64,000 nt of DNA. It comes from Aestuariibacter sp. A3R04 (GTDB lineage: Bacteria > Pseudomonadota > Gammaproteobacteria > Enterobacterales > Alteromonadaceae). The notes under the pieces are model-generated. The model searched no databases, was not told the origin of the DNA, and saw only the letters and a program-made list of their open reading frames with translations. Position 1 is the stretch's first letter; each line of letters opens with the position of its first letter. Location: assembly GCF_018860805.1 (NCBI RefSeq), contig NZ_JAHKQR010000011.1, positions 719,647 through 783,646 of the forward strand. Direction: 5' to 3'. The position numbers and the translations under genes were made by a program. Below are positions 47,770-57,656 of this stretch, one piece after another.

Positions 47770-48565
47770 TATTATGTCCTCTCCACGCAGGGGCTCGTTT
47801 CTGTAGAAACGCTTGCAGGCCCTCTTGTCCCTCTTCAGACACCCTGATATCTGCAATTAGGCGACTAGTTTGTAGCAATAGTTCGGGACTCACAGGTTGA
47901 TCACCGACAGTTGCAATGAGCCGTTTGGCTTGTGTCATAGCGCAGGGACCGTTTTTAAGTAAATTATCTGTGAGTGTTTCCACCGCGATGTCCAATTCAG
48001 CTTCGCTCACACATTCGCTGATCAGGCCGAGTCTTCTCGCCCGACGAGCGCTGAAGACCTCCGCGGTTTGAAAGTAACGCCTGCACACTCTGGCGCCCAT
48101 GGCTTCTATCACATATGGAGAAATGGTGGCAGGGATGAGACCGAGACGTACCTCACTTAAACAGAATTTACTTAGCTTGGTAGCAATAGCCATGTCGCAA
48201 CAGGCAATAATGCCAATAGCGCCACCAAACGCAGCGCCTTGAACACGTGCAATGGTGGGTTTGCTGAGACGGTTTAATTTGTCCAGCATGGTCGCGAGGG
48301 CCTCGGCATCCCGTTGGTTTTCTTCAGCGGAATAATTTGCCATACGCTTCATCCAGTTAAGATCGGCTCCTGCGCTAAAGCTCGTGCCCGTTGAACATAC
48401 AATGACGACGCGAATGGCATCGTTGTTCTCTATATCATCCAAATGTGTTGTTAACCTGGCAATGACACTATCGTCAAACGCATTGTGTTTATCAGGGCGA
48501 TTTAACCTAAGGGAAGCCACACCACGGGAATCGATGTCTAGTCGTACACTGTCTTGTGCTGTCAT
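47762..48565 (-). CDS. liuC: Methylglutaconyl-CoA hydratase
   Basis: 267 residues of the crotonase fold: LRLNRPDKHNAFDD, FSAGADLNWMKRM (oxyanion-hole region), ARVQGAAFGGAIGIIACCDMAIAT and SEVRLGLIPATISPYV. It hydrates 3-methylglutaconyl-CoA to HMG-CoA. Pathway position comes from the operon, since crotonases as a class cannot be separated by motif alone. The ATG at 48565 follows GAGGAATTAACC. Confidence 0.93.
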   Translation of the reverse strand: MTAQDSVRLDIDSRGVASLRLNRPDKHNAFDDSVIARLTTHLDDIENNDAIRVVIVCSTGTSFSAGADLNWMKRMANYSAEENQRDAEALATMLDKLNRLSKPTIARVQGAAFGGAIGIIACCDMAIATKLSKFCLSEVRLGLIPATISPYVIEAMGARVCRRYFQTAEVFSARRARRLGLISECVSEAELDIAVETLTDNLLKNGPCAMTQAKRLIATVGDQPVSPELLLQTSRLIADIRVSEEGQEGLQAFLQKRAPAWRGHNND

Positions 48566-48575
48566 GGTTAATTCC

Positions 48576-50183
48576 TCACATTCTGAAAACGCCGAATTGC
48601 GTCTCTTCAATCGGTGCGTTTAGTGAAACAGACAGCGCCATGCCGAGTACGTGACGGGTGTCGGCGGGGTCGATGATGCCATCGTCCCACAATCGAGCTG
48701 AGGCATAGTAGGGGTGTCCTTGCTTTTCGTAGGTGTCGATCACCGGCGCTTTAAACGCTTGCTCTGCTTCCTGAGACCAGGTTTCTCCCGCCTTTTCTTT
48801 CTGATCGCGCTTTACCTGGGCCAATACCCCCGCGGCTTGTTCTCCGCCCATTACAGAAATACGTGCATTGGGCCACATAAACATAAAGCGCGGGTCGTAT
48901 GCCCGGCCACACATACCGTAATTTCCCGCGCCAAAACTCCCACCTATTACGAGGGTGAGTTTTGGCACTTGAGCACAGGCTACGGCGGTTACCATCTTCG
49001 CGCCGTGTTTGGCAATACCCGCGGTTTCGTATTGCTTACCCACCATAAAACCTGTGATGTTCTGCAAAAACAGCAGAGGAATTTTTCTCTTTGCACACAA
49101 CTGGATAAAATGAGCACCTTTTTGCGCACTTTCGCCAAACAAAATGCCATTGTTAGCGACAATGCCCACGGGCATGCCGTACAGTGAGGCGTAGCCGCAA
49201 ACCAGGGTTGTTCCAAACAGAGGTTTAAACTCGTCGAATACCGAGCCGTCGACAATACGGGCAATGACCTCTTTTACATCAAAAGTTTGGCGTGGATCTT
49301 TGGGGATAATGCCGTAGATCTCTTCGGCGGCATAACAGGGTTCTTCAAAACCGGAAAGACACTTAGCAGTGGGTAATTGGCGATTTAATCGGCTCACTAC
49401 ATCCCGCGCCATCGCGAGGGCGTGGTAATCGTTGTTTGCCAGTAGATCAGCTACGCCCGACGTGCGGGTATGAACATCGCCGCCGCCAAGTTCTTCTGCG
49501 GTAACCACTTCACCCGTTGCGGCTTTCACCAACGGCGGTCCGCCGAGAAATATCGTACCTTGCTCTTTTACGATGATACTTTCGTCCGCCATGGCAGGTA
49601 CATAAGCCCCGCCAGCAGTGCAAGAACCCATAACCACAGCAATTTGGGGAATATTTTTTGCCGACATTGTAGCTTGATTGAAAAAAATTCTGCCAAAGTG
49701 TTCCCGATCAGGAAAGACCTCATCTTGTCGTGGCAAGTTAGCTCCGCCGGAGTCAACGAGATAAATACACGGCAAGTGATTTTGTTCAGCAATAGTTTGC
49801 GCCCGAAGGTGTTTTTTTACTGTCAATGGATAGTAAGTGCCGCCCTTAACTGTGGCATCGTTAGCTACAATCATGCATTGTGTGCCAACTATTGTACCTA
49901 TACCCGTCACCAAACCGGCGCAGGGTACGTAATCGTCGTAAACCTCCCAGGCAGCGAACTGACCGATTTCGAGAAAAGGCGAATCGTCATCCAATAATAC
50001 GTCGATGCGTTCCCTTACCAGCAGTTTTCCTCTGTCCCGATGTTTAGCCGCGGCTTTTTCACCGCCTCCTTGGGCGATCTGTGCAGTTTTGTGTTTTAAA
50101 TCTGCAACAAGCGCAAGCATTTTTTCTGCGTTATCCCGAAACGACTTGTTCTGCGTATTTACAACTGAAGAAAGAACGGGCAT
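48576..50183 (-). CDS. liuB: Methylcrotonyl-CoA carboxylase carboxyltransferase beta subunit
   Basis: 535 residues of the carboxyltransferase family: [62 protein letters not shown] and [21 protein letters not shown], the two oxyanion-hole segments that bind acyl-CoA and biotin. It pairs with LiuD to carboxylate 3-methylcrotonyl-CoA. An AGGAGGAGTT site precedes the start. The gap to liuA is 45 bp. Confidence 0.95.
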   Translation of the reverse strand: MPVLSSVVNTQNKSFRDNAEKMLALVADLKHKTAQIAQGGGEKAAAKHRDRGKLLVRERIDVLLDDDSPFLEIGQFAAWEVYDDYVPCAGLVTGIGTIVGTQCMIVANDATVKGGTYYPLTVKKHLRAQTIAEQNHLPCIYLVDSGGANLPRQDEVFPDREHFGRIFFNQATMSAKNIPQIAVVMGSCTAGGAYVPAMADESIIVKEQGTIFLGGPPLVKAATGEVVTAEELGGGDVHTRTSGVADLLANNDYHALAMARDVVSRLNRQLPTAKCLSGFEEPCYAAEEIYGIIPKDPRQTFDVKEVIARIVDGSVFDEFKPLFGTTLVCGYASLYGMPVGIVANNGILFGESAQKGAHFIQLCAKRKIPLLFLQNITGFMVGKQYETAGIAKHGAKMVTAVACAQVPKLTLVIGGSFGAGNYGMCGRAYDPRFMFMWPNARISVMGGEQAAGVLAQVKRDQKEKAGETWSQEAEQAFKAPVIDTYEKQGHPYYASARLWDDGIIDPADTRHVLGMALSVSLNAPIEETQFGVFRM

Positions 50184-50228
50184 AACTCCTCCTGAAATTT
50201 TCTGGTTTAACGATACTAAATGCAGGCG

Positions 50229-51398
50229 TTACTGCGATTCTTTAAACAATTCACGGCCTATGAGCATGCGTCTGATTTCAGATGTACCTGCACCAATTTC
50301 ATAGAGTTTGGCATCCCGTAACAGTCTACCGGTATCGTATTCGTTGATATATCCATTCCCCCCGAGCAGCTGTATGGCATCAAGCGCCATAGCGGTGGCA
50401 CGTTCTGCGGCATACAAGATTGCCCCAGCGGCATCTTTACGGGTGGTTTCTCCGCGGTCACAAGCTTTGGCAACGGCGTAAACATAAGCTCTTGCTGCGT
50501 TCATGTGGGTATACATATCCGCGATTTTGCCCTGAACGAGCTGGAACTCGCCAATGGATTGCCCAAATTGTTGGCGGTCGTGAATGTAGGGAACAACTAT
50601 ATCCATACAGGCCTGCATGATGCCCAGTGGACCACCGGACAACACGAGACGTTCGTAATCCAAACCGCTCATGAGGATGCGCACACCATCGCCTTCTTTG
50701 CCCATAAGGTTCTCTTCGGGGACTTCACAATCTTCAAATACCAATTCACAAGTGTTTGAAGAGCGCATACCCAACTTGTCGAGTTTCTGGGCGCGGCTAA
50801 AACCAGGGAAATCTCGCTCTACAATAAAAGCAGAAATGCCTTTTGGACCGGCGTTCACGTCAGTTTTTGCATAAATGACAAAGGTGTGTGCGTCGGGACC
50901 GTTTGTGATCCACATCTTATTGCCATTGAGAATATACCGGTTTCCCCTTTTTTCCGCTTTTAGCTTCATCGATACCACATCAGAGCCTGCGTTAGGTTCG
51001 CTCATGGCGAGTGCTCCTACATGGGCTCCGGAAACGAGGTCGGGCAAATATTTTTCTTTTTGTGCGTCACTGCCATTTCTAAAAATTTGGTTTACGCAGA
51101 GATTTGAATGTGCCCCATAGCTCAGCCCTATGCCTGCAGAAGCTCTGCTTATTTCCTCCATTGCGATAGTATGGGCAAGGTAGCCCATTTCTACGCCGCC
51201 ATACAGCTCACTAACAGTGACGCCGAGGAGCCCCATTTCACCCAGTTTTTTCCACAGGGTATTGGGGAATTCGTTATTTTCATCAGCAGTGCGGGCTAAA
51301 GGGGCAATTTCGTTGCGGGCAAACTGTGCAATGTGGTCCCGCAGCATGTCAATGTCTTCACCTAAGCAAAAGTTCAGGGTAGGGTAGGGCGTATTCAT
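50229..51398 (-). CDS. liuA: Isovaleryl-CoA dehydrogenase
   Basis: 389 residues of the acyl-CoA dehydrogenase fold. It has [45 protein letters not shown] and the C-terminal [19 protein letters not shown]. The catalytic base in this family usually lies near the C-terminus; in isovaleryl-CoA dehydrogenases it has moved to the position seen here as Glu249 ([12 protein letters not shown]), so the substrate assignment rests on sequence as well as context. It feeds electrons to ETF. It overlaps liuR by 4 bp. Confidence 0.95.
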   Translation of the reverse strand: MNTPYPTLNFCLGEDIDMLRDHIAQFARNEIAPLARTADENNEFPNTLWKKLGEMGLLGVTVSELYGGVEMGYLAHTIAMEEISRASAGIGLSYGAHSNLCVNQIFRNGSDAQKEKYLPDLVSGAHVGALAMSEPNAGSDVVSMKLKAEKRGNRYILNGNKMWITNGPDAHTFVIYAKTDVNAGPKGISAFIVERDFPGFSRAQKLDKLGMRSSNTCELVFEDCEVPEENLMGKEGDGVRILMSGLDYERLVLSGGPLGIMQACMDIVVPYIHDRQQFGQSIGEFQLVQGKIADMYTHMNAARAYVYAVAKACDRGETTRKDAAGAILYAAERATAMALDAIQLLGGNGYINEYDTGRLLRDAKLYEIGAGTSEIRRMLIGRELFKESQ

Positions 51399-51802
51399 TT
51401 GTTTTGTCCTCGTTTTAACTCTTCAAGTTCTTCCCGGCATCTGGCTTCTACTTCGTCCAGTTCATTCATCAGCATTTGAATATCTTCTAGCTGTTGACGC
51501 AGGTGTGCCCGTTTTTGTTCTGTCATCTGCAACATGGTTTCCAACTGCACTGCAGAGTCAGGGTTTGAGTCGTAAAGTTTGAAGAGGTTTTTCACTTCTG
51601 CAAGTGAGAAGCCCAACCTCTTACCACGTAAAATTAGCTTTAATCGTACCCTGTCTTTGTTATTGTAAATTCGATTTTGTCCTGTGCGTCCCGGATGGAG
51701 TAGGGCCTGTTCTTCGTAGAAGCGGATTGATCGCGGGGTAATATCAAACTCTTTGGCCAGTTCACCGATAGAATAAGTTGCTGTTTCTTTAGTTTTTTTC
51801 AT
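51395..51802 (-). CDS. liuR: MerR-family regulator LiuR of branched-chain degradation
   Basis: 135 residues. A MerR helix-turn-helix and wing ([35 protein letters not shown]) are followed by an acidic, leucine-rich coiled coil (about 85-130) for dimerisation. It lacks the cysteines of metal sensors, so it is a metabolite-type MerR. It opens the liu operon by a 4-bp overlap with liuA and lies beside two palindromes that match the LiuR type. Upstream ATG or GTG options exist in the open frame, but ATG 51802 starts the HTH correctly ([11 protein letters not shown]). Confidence 0.93.
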   Translation of the reverse strand: MKKTKETATYSIGELAKEFDITPRSIRFYEEQALLHPGRTGQNRIYNNKDRVRLKLILRGKRLGFSLAEVKNLFKLYDSNPDSAVQLETMLQMTEQKRAHLRQQLEDIQMLMNELDEVEARCREELEELKRGQNK

Positions 51803-51880
51803 TTTATATCTCTTTTGTCGATGAAAAGTGACGGTGAGCCCGGTTTGGATCCGGCTATAGGTGTGTAAACACAATACAGG

Positions 51881-51918
51881 TTTACGTTAACGTAAATTGT
51901 AGTTAACGTTAAGGTAAA
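51881..51918. promoter_or_regulatory. Two LiuR-type palindromic operators in the liu/thiolase intergenic region
   Basis: TTTACGTTAACGTAAA (51881-51896) is a perfect 16-bp palindrome. TTAACGTTAAGGTAAA (51903-51918) matches it at 14 of 16 positions. Their centres are 22 bp apart, about two helical turns. On the minus strand the second site directly precedes TACAAT (51901-51896), a likely -10 of the liu operon, as in MerR promoters where the operator lies in the spacer. The plus-strand thiolase gene begins about 125 bp away and may share control. Confidence 0.8.
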
Positions 51919-52043
51919 GTAAGAAAAATGTGGCGTCAATAAGTGCAAAGAATCTGTTACGTTTTTCTTTGAGATGTGTTGTACTGGAATTATTCTGCAG
52001 TGCAGCATCGCTATTTTTTTAACACACAGTGAGGCAATAAACT

Positions 52044-53219
52044 ATGAGCGAAAATGCGGTAGTAATTGTAGCGGCAAAAAGAACCCCCATGGGAGCGTTC
52101 AACGGCAGTCTCTCCCCCGTTGACGCCACACAACTCGGCGCGGAAGCAATGAAGGCCGTATGTAAAGACATTGATGTTAGCCAGGTTGATGAGGTTATCA
52201 TGGGCTGTGTTCTTCCTGCCGGTCTCGGTCAGGCGCCCGCTCGTCAGGCTACGTTAAAGGCCGGTCTTCCGTTGTCAGCAGGGGCAATAACGCTAAATAA
52301 GGTATGTGGTTCGGGTTTGAAAGCAGTCATGCTCGCTTACGATCTAATTAAGGCCGGTAGTGCTGAGGCGATTGTCGCTGGAGGTATGGAAAGCATGAGT
52401 AATGCACCTTATTTATTACCTAAGGCCAGAACGGGTTATCGCATGGGGCATGGTCAGGTGCTCGACCATATGATGCTTGATGGTTTGGAAAATGCCTATG
52501 ACGGTAAAGCCATGGGATGTTTTGCTCAAGATACAGCCGATGCTGAAGGGTTAACCCGGGAACAAATGGACGACTATGCCTTAACATCCCTGTCCCGAGC
52601 GAATGAAGCAATTAACAGTGGGGCCTTTAGCGAAGAAATTTGTCCTATTACTATCTCTACACGAAAAGGCGACGTTGTTGTTGATACCGATGAAGGGCCC
52701 GGCTTAGCCAAACCCGATAAAATCCCGTCATTGCGTCCCGCATTTAAAAAAGACGGTACGGTAACCGCTGCTAATTCCAGTTCAATATCAGACGGTGCCG
52801 CTGCATTGCTGGTGATGTCAGCGGCAAGGGCCGAAGCACTGGGCTTGACACCATTGGCGCGGGTTGTCGCCCATGCAACACACTCCATAGCACCGGAAGA
52901 CTTCACCGTTGCTCCCGTTGGTGCGATGGAAAAAGTACTTGAAAAAGCAGGTTGGACAAGCGCCGATGTGGACTCTTGGGAAATAAACGAAGCGTTTGCC
53001 ATGGTGACAATGCTGGCCATCAAAAAGCTGGATTTAGACGCTGCCAAAGTTAACGTTAATGGCGGTGCATGTGCCCTTGGTCACCCCATTGGTGCGTCAG
53101 GTGCCCGCGTGCTGGTAACATTACTGCACGCCCTCAAACACAAAGGTGGAAAGAAAGGCATTGCGTCTTTGTGTATTGGCGGTGGTGAAGGGGTTGCACT
53201 GGCTGTGGAATTAATCTAG
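52044..53219 (+). CDS. Acetyl-CoA C-acyltransferase (thiolase)
   Basis: 391 residues. The acyl-accepting Cys88 lies in LNKVCGSGLKAV; the C-terminal catalytic pair is in GGACALGHPIGASGARVLVTL (His) and SLCIGGGEGVALAVE (Cys). An AtoB-like acetoacetyl-CoA thiolase is most likely and would finish leucine breakdown by splitting acetoacetyl-CoA, though activation of acetoacetate needs a CoA-transferase or ligase not in the window. It is divergent from liuR across the double operator, so LiuR control is likely. A terminator follows. Confidence 0.93.
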   Translation: MSENAVVIVAAKRTPMGAFNGSLSPVDATQLGAEAMKAVCKDIDVSQVDEVIMGCVLPAGLGQAPARQATLKAGLPLSAGAITLNKVCGSGLKAVMLAYDLIKAGSAEAIVAGGMESMSNAPYLLPKARTGYRMGHGQVLDHMMLDGLENAYDGKAMGCFAQDTADAEGLTREQMDDYALTSLSRANEAINSGAFSEEICPITISTRKGDVVVDTDEGPGLAKPDKIPSLRPAFKKDGTVTAANSSSISDGAAALLVMSAARAEALGLTPLARVVAHATHSIAPEDFTVAPVGAMEKVLEKAGWTSADVDSWEINEAFAMVTMLAIKKLDLDAAKVNVNGGACALGHPIGASGARVLVTLLHALKHKGGKKGIASLCIGGGEGVALAVELI

Positions 53220-53249
53220 CGCGTGGGTTTCGAAACACAATAACTACAT

Positions 53250-53276
53250 AAGGCAGCGTTTTCGCTGCCTTTTTTA
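53250..53276 (+). terminator. Rho-independent terminator after the thiolase
   Basis: AGGCAGCG (53251-53258) and CGCTGCCT (53263-53270) form a tight hairpin with loop TTTT, followed by TTTTT. Confidence 0.92.
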
Positions 53277-53642
53277 TTCCTTAAGAATAAAAAAATCCTG
53301 TTTTGCATATGTTGAGGAACAAAAAAGCATCATGTTGCATATTTTTCGTTCTTTTGTATGTCAGTATATTTTACATTTTCGTGTGATAAATTTTTTATAA
53401 CCAAAAAAAATTGTTTTAAATCATTCCATTATATTAATGGTGTGATTGTTGAATAGCATTTAATTCGCTGGCAAATAATGTTCATCGTTACGAGGCAGCG
53501 AAATAATAATAAATTTGCAGTAAATCCAGAAAGCGGGTCACGGTTTCGCCTCGTGCGAAATAGTGTTAATTCCCGACGATAAAAAAAACTTTATTCTGAC
53601 GGTAACCGCAAAACAAAAAAAAAGTGTCAATGGGAGACGCAA
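53277..53642 (+). promoter_or_regulatory. AT-rich upstream region and structured leader of the S8 protease
   Basis: 366 bp with no gene. The first half is very AT-rich and holds two TTGCATAT copies. The second half can form hairpins: TTCGCTG/CAGCGAA (53464-53470 with 53496-53502) and an outer CGGG/CCCG (53534-53537 with 53572-53575) that encloses CACG/CGTG (53539-53542 with 53552-53555). Several -10-like AT boxes exist but none is convincing as a promoter. GGGAGACGCAA precedes the protease ATG. A cis-regulatory RNA is possible; no known class was recognised. Confidence 0.4.
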
Positions 53643-56600
53643 ATGACATTTAAGAAGAAGCTATTGGGAACCATGATCTCAATGGCAGTTACCGCTGGTC
53701 TATCCAGTACGGTTTCTGCGCAACAGATCTTTCTCCAGGATGTTAACGTAACTGAGGCGGGGAGTTCCCTTAACGCTAAAAAGGGTACTGGTGTTTACAT
53801 CATTCAGATGAAAAATTCACCAGGTATCGCCTACGCAGAAGAAATTGGGGAGCTTATCCCCAAAAATCAAACCATCGCTACTACTGGTAATCAATACGCG
53901 GCGGATTCAAAGCGCGTCAGACGCTACACTAATGAACTCAAGCGTCAACAACGCAACACAGCAAGTGCGGTTGGTGGCATCAACATCATTCACAACTACG
54001 TTCACAGTTTTAACGGTTTTTCTGCCAAGTTAACTCCTGCGCAGGTTGAAGCGTTAAAAGCGAACCCTGACGTAGTCAATGTATGGGAAGATATTCCGTT
54101 TACCGTTGACACCGCAAATACACCTGACTTTCTCGGTTTGACCGGGTCAGGTGGACAGTATGGTTTGGGCATCAAAGGTGAAGACGTTGTCGTTGGGATA
54201 CTCGACACCGGTATTACACCTGAAAATCCAAGCTTTGCCGATGACGGCAGCTATTCTGATCCAACCACGTTTGGTTGGAATGGCATCTGTGATGCTGGTG
54301 AAGAAACTGAAGCGGGCACGTTTAGCTGTAACAACAAGTTAATTGGTGCGCGATATTATAAAGACACCTTTGAATCGGTATACGACATTCAAACTGATTT
54401 AGGTGAATTCATCTCTCCTCGTGACGCTGACGGTCACGGCAGTCATACCGCGAGTACGGCTGCGGGCAATGAAGGCGTAGCTGCGATGAAGGGCGGTGCG
54501 CAAATCGGAACTATTAGTGGTATTGCACCCCGTGCCCGCGTTGCTATGTACAAAGTATGTTGGAACTCTGATTACGTCAGCCCAGAGGGCGCTGATGAAG
54601 CTGGTTGTTTCCCCAGCGACAGTATGGCGGCCATCGATGATGCCGTTGCCGATGGTGTAGATGTAATAAACTTTTCCATTGGCGGTAGTCGCGATGACAT
54701 GACCTATCCGTCCACAGCAGCGATGTTGCGGGCTGCACAGGCTGGTGTGTTCGTTTCTGTTTCTGCAGGTAACGATGGCCCAACTCAGTTTACTGTTGGT
54801 ACGCCAGCGCCTTGGGTGGCGTCAGTGGCTGCATCTACTTACGACGGCACCTCAGTGGTGAATGGTTTACAGGTAAATGCATTTGGTGCTGACGAAACAT
54901 ATGCCTTTACAGAAGGCGGTATTACACGTCCATTGGCAGAAACTGGTGAAGTAACGGGAAGTCTGGTCGTCGCTGAACCATTGGAAGCTTGTTATGTTGA
55001 TGGTGCTTCCACACCATTGGATAACGCTGATGCTATTTCAGGAAACATCGCACTAATTCAGCGCGGGTCCTGTGCTTTCACTGAAAAAGTTACCCGTGCT
55101 GTTGATTCAGGTGCCAAAGCTGTTGTGGTTTACGACAATGGTGGTGGTGTAACGGTCATGGGTGGAACAAACGTAGGTGTTATTCCTGGTGGAATGGTAA
55201 GTCAATCCGTTGGTTCGCAACTAAACTCGTCAGTAGTAGAAGGCGGCAACGTTACCGTTACCATGGGCCCTGGTATCTTCCTTGAGCAACAGGAAGTTGG
55301 CAACATGATGGCGGACTTCTCAAGCCGTGGACCAAATCTTTCTACACTAGATGTTATCAAACCAGACATTACAGCACCTGGTGTACGTATTTTGGCTGCG
55401 ACAACGGATACACCAATGTTCGGTGCAGAAGGTGAGCAGGTCGCTTATCTAAGTGGTACGTCCATGTCTTCGCCGCACATTGCAGGTATGGCGGCATTGC
55501 TGATCGATCAGCATCCAACCTGGAGCCCGGCACAGGTGAAATCTGCGCTAATGACGAGCGCGTATCAGGAAGTCACGAAAGAAGATGGTATAACTGCAGC
55601 CGATCCATTCGATTTCGGAGCGGGCCATGCAGCGCCAGTTTCCGCAATGGAGCCTGGTCTCACCTATGATACGCAAATAGGTGATTATCTGGGCTTCATG
55701 TGTGGGCTGGGTGATGGTGCATTTGTGTCCTCACAGTGGGGTATTACTTGTGATGGACTTGAGGATTTGAATTATTCTACTGATCCGTCACAGATGAACT
55801 ACCCGTCTATTGCCGTTGGCGAATTGTCTGGTGAAGAAACGATAGTTCGTTATGTTACTGATGTAACCGGCGTTGGTGGTACGTATACCATTTCTGTAGA
55901 AGGCCTCGATACACTAAGCGTTTCCGTTCAGGGTTTCGATTCTGAGTTTAATCCAGTTCCAGACGCTATGTTGGAAGTTGACGCAAATGGTATTTCTGCT
56001 TATGCGCTGACGATGGATAAAACCGAGAGCACAGTGATAGGTGACTGGATATTCGGCGCAGTGGTCCTGACAGGCCCTGATGGCAAAGTGGTTAGAAGTC
56101 CTGTTGCGGTTAAACCCGCTGCGGATGTACTAATTAATGCTCCTGAGTCTGTTACTGTAAGTTTGAATAGCCGCGGACGTGGATACTTCTCGGCAGAGAT
56201 GAATTATTCTGGTAGAGCCAGCATTGACTACACCGGTTTGTCTGCACCAGGGATTGTTGATGACACGGTAGCACAAGATCCAGACAGTTCATTTGCGTTC
56301 AATGAAGATGGTCTGTCTACATCTATCTTCCTAGTGCCAGAGGGAACGACCGTTGCCCGTTTCATGCTGAGCGATGATTTAGTCGATCAAGCTGGAACTG
56401 ATTTAGATTTGTACGTTTATCGCTGTGTCGCACTTTCTTGCTCACAGGTTGGTGCATCGCTAAATGCAGGTTCTAATGAAGATGTTACGTTGATTAATCC
56501 AGAACCTGCAGCTGATGGAGATGCGGGAGACTTCTACATTGTTTGGGTTCATGGATATGACTTAAATGGCGTCGAGGAAACAACGTTCCGTATGCCATAT

Positions 56601-56792
56601 TGGTTCGTTGGTGGCGCGGAAAGCGGCACTCGGATGTCAATGACGCCGCGCGCTGTAGAAGGCAGAGCTAATGATGTTCGAATTATCGCTAGGGGTCTTA
56701 TATCCGGACTTCCTTACATGGGAACAGTAACTTTCTACGATGGTGATGGTGTTGATCAAGGCACTACCCTGGTAGAAGCAATTCAACAATAA
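53643..56792 (+). CDS. Secreted S8 subtilisin-like protease with PA domain
   Basis: 1049 residues. A signal peptide (1-26, ending VSA) is followed by an I9-type inhibitor propeptide (about 45-155; YIIQMKNSPG). The catalytic domain holds Asp188 (VGILDTGI), His265 (DADGHGSH), oxyanion Asn377 (SAGNDGP) and Ser607 (LSGTSMSSPHIAG). A protease-associated domain is inserted at about 445-545 (ALIQRGSCAFTEK). Residues beyond about 720 form Fn3-like beta domains. The layout resembles plant-type subtilases and large marine subtilases. No PEP-CTERM or GlyGly-CTERM tail is present, so it should be fully secreted. The PEP-CTERM gene follows after 58 bp. Confidence 0.94.
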   Translation: MTFKKKLLGTMISMAVTAGLSSTVSAQQIFLQDVNVTEAGSSLNAKKGTGVYIIQMKNSPGIAYAEEIGELIPKNQTIATTGNQYAADSKRVRRYTNELKRQQRNTASAVGGINIIHNYVHSFNGFSAKLTPAQVEALKANPDVVNVWEDIPFTVDTANTPDFLGLTGSGGQYGLGIKGEDVVVGILDTGITPENPSFADDGSYSDPTTFGWNGICDAGEETEAGTFSCNNKLIGARYYKDTFESVYDIQTDLGEFISPRDADGHGSHTASTAAGNEGVAAMKGGAQIGTISGIAPRARVAMYKVCWNSDYVSPEGADEAGCFPSDSMAAIDDAVADGVDVINFSIGGSRDDMTYPSTAAMLRAAQAGVFVSVSAGNDGPTQFTVGTPAPWVASVAASTYDGTSVVNGLQVNAFGADETYAFTEGGITRPLAETGEVTGSLVVAEPLEACYVDGASTPLDNADAISGNIALIQRGSCAFTEKVTRAVDSGAKAVVVYDNGGGVTVMGGTNVGVIPGGMVSQSVGSQLNSSVVEGGNVTVTMGPGIFLEQQEVGNMMADFSSRGPNLSTLDVIKPDITAPGVRILAATTDTPMFGAEGEQVAYLSGTSMSSPHIAGMAALLIDQHPTWSPAQVKSALMTSAYQEVTKEDGITAADPFDFGAGHAAPVSAMEPGLTYDTQIGDYLGFMCGLGDGAFVSSQWGITCDGLEDLNYSTDPSQMNYPSIAVGELSGEETIVRYVTDVTGVGGTYTISVEGLDTLSVSVQGFDSEFNPVPDAMLEVDANGISAYALTMDKTESTVIGDWIFGAVVLTGPDGKVVRSPVAVKPAADVLINAPESVTVSLNSRGRGYFSAEMNYSGRASIDYTGLSAPGIVDDTVAQDPDSSFAFNEDGLSTSIFLVPEGTTVARFMLSDDLVDQAGTDLDLYVYRCVALSCSQVGASLNAGSNEDVTLINPEPAADGDAGDFYIVWVHGYDLNGVEETTFRMPYWFVGGAESGTRMSMTPRAVEGRANDVRIIARGLISGLPYMGTVTFYDGDGVDQGTTLVEAIQQ

Positions 56793-56807
56793 TTAACAAC
56801 AATCAAA

Positions 56808-56829
56808 GAGCACAGCGCTGGCTGTGCTC
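56808..56829 (+). other. Intercistronic hairpin between protease and PEP-CTERM gene
   Basis: GAGCACAGC and GCTGTGCTC pair perfectly around GCTG. It is followed by GATTTAAAAA, not by a uridine run, so it may trim or stabilise mRNA ends rather than terminate strongly. Confidence 0.6.
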
Positions 56830-56850
56830 GATTTAAAAAGGCAGAAGTAC

Positions 56851-57387
56851 ATGAGAAACATTAAATCACTTTTTTCAGCAGCATTGCTTTCTTGCTCAAT
56901 GCTGTTCACTGCAAGCTCTAATGCTGCGTTGATCACGGAAACTATCTATGCAGGTGGTATCGAAATCGCTACCATCGAGATGCAACTGGATGATTCACTG
57001 ATTAATTCGGGTCTTGGTGTGGTTAGCACCGTAGATATGATCGGCTTTGATTTGATCGATGTGGTCGTCCCACTAGCTTTGGGTTTTAACCCCGTGCTCA
57101 ATGACTTTGAAGCAATTATTGACGTAGATAATTTGTTCGCTGGTTCTGAATATATTTTCCTGGATGTAGCAGATGATGCAGGTTGGTTCTACGAAGTCTA
57201 TTTCGACGCGTTTTCCACGTTCGATAACTATGCATCAGTGTTCGAGGCTGGTACAGGTTATCTATTAGAGGCGATTGAAGATGATGTACAAGTCGTATCT
57301 ACCGTGGCAGTATCCGTTTCTGAACCTTCTTTATTCGTTATTTTTGCTTTGGCTATGGGTGGTTTGGTAATGCGCAGACGTGCATAG
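56851..57387 (+). CDS. Small PEP-CTERM-type surface/exported protein
   Basis: 178 residues. A signal peptide (1-25, ending SNAA) precedes a short beta-rich, acidic mature part of about 130 residues with many Asp, Phe and Tyr (YIFLDVADDAGWFYEVYFDAFSTF is read as pieces). The C-terminus has the sorting pattern SEPS, then LFVIFALAMGGLVM and RRRA. That is a PEP-CTERM signal in which the core reads SEPS rather than VPEP. Such tails are recognised by an exosortase, which is not in this window. The mature domain is unknown. ATG 56851 is chosen because it starts the signal peptide. Confidence 0.82.
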   Translation: MRNIKSLFSAALLSCSMLFTASSNAALITETIYAGGIEIATIEMQLDDSLINSGLGVVSTVDMIGFDLIDVVVPLALGFNPVLNDFEAIIDVDNLFAGSEYIFLDVADDAGWFYEVYFDAFSTFDNYASVFEAGTGYLLEAIEDDVQVVSTVAVSVSEPSLFVIFALAMGGLVMRRRA

Positions 57388-57405
57388 ATGCTCTTACCTT
57401 TTTTC

Positions 57406-57437
57406 AAAAACCCTGCTAATTAGCAGGGTTTTTTTTT
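57406..57437 (+). terminator. Rho-independent terminator after the PEP-CTERM gene
   Basis: CCCTGCTAATTAGCAGGG (57411-57428) is a perfect palindrome with flanking A and T runs (a T9 tract follows). It ends the protease/PEP-CTERM unit. Confidence 0.92.
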
Positions 57438-57656
57438 GCAATCATAAAAATAGGTGAGAGTATTGTCATTCTAATGGCACAATATTATGAAACATCGTGA
57501 CGTAATCACGTTGGTTAGACAGGTCTAAGAAACTAATGGGTTGTCGCTGAATTTGTCTAATTTATAAATGATTCAGAAAATTAGGTATATGTATTGCTTC
57601 GGGCTAATATAGTTAGCGATACTCATTGCCTTTGATTTTTTTAGCTGAGGTTATTC

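Noticed and set aside
49470-49997. 175-codon plus-strand open frame
   Set aside because: Antisense to liuB; no recognisable motif.
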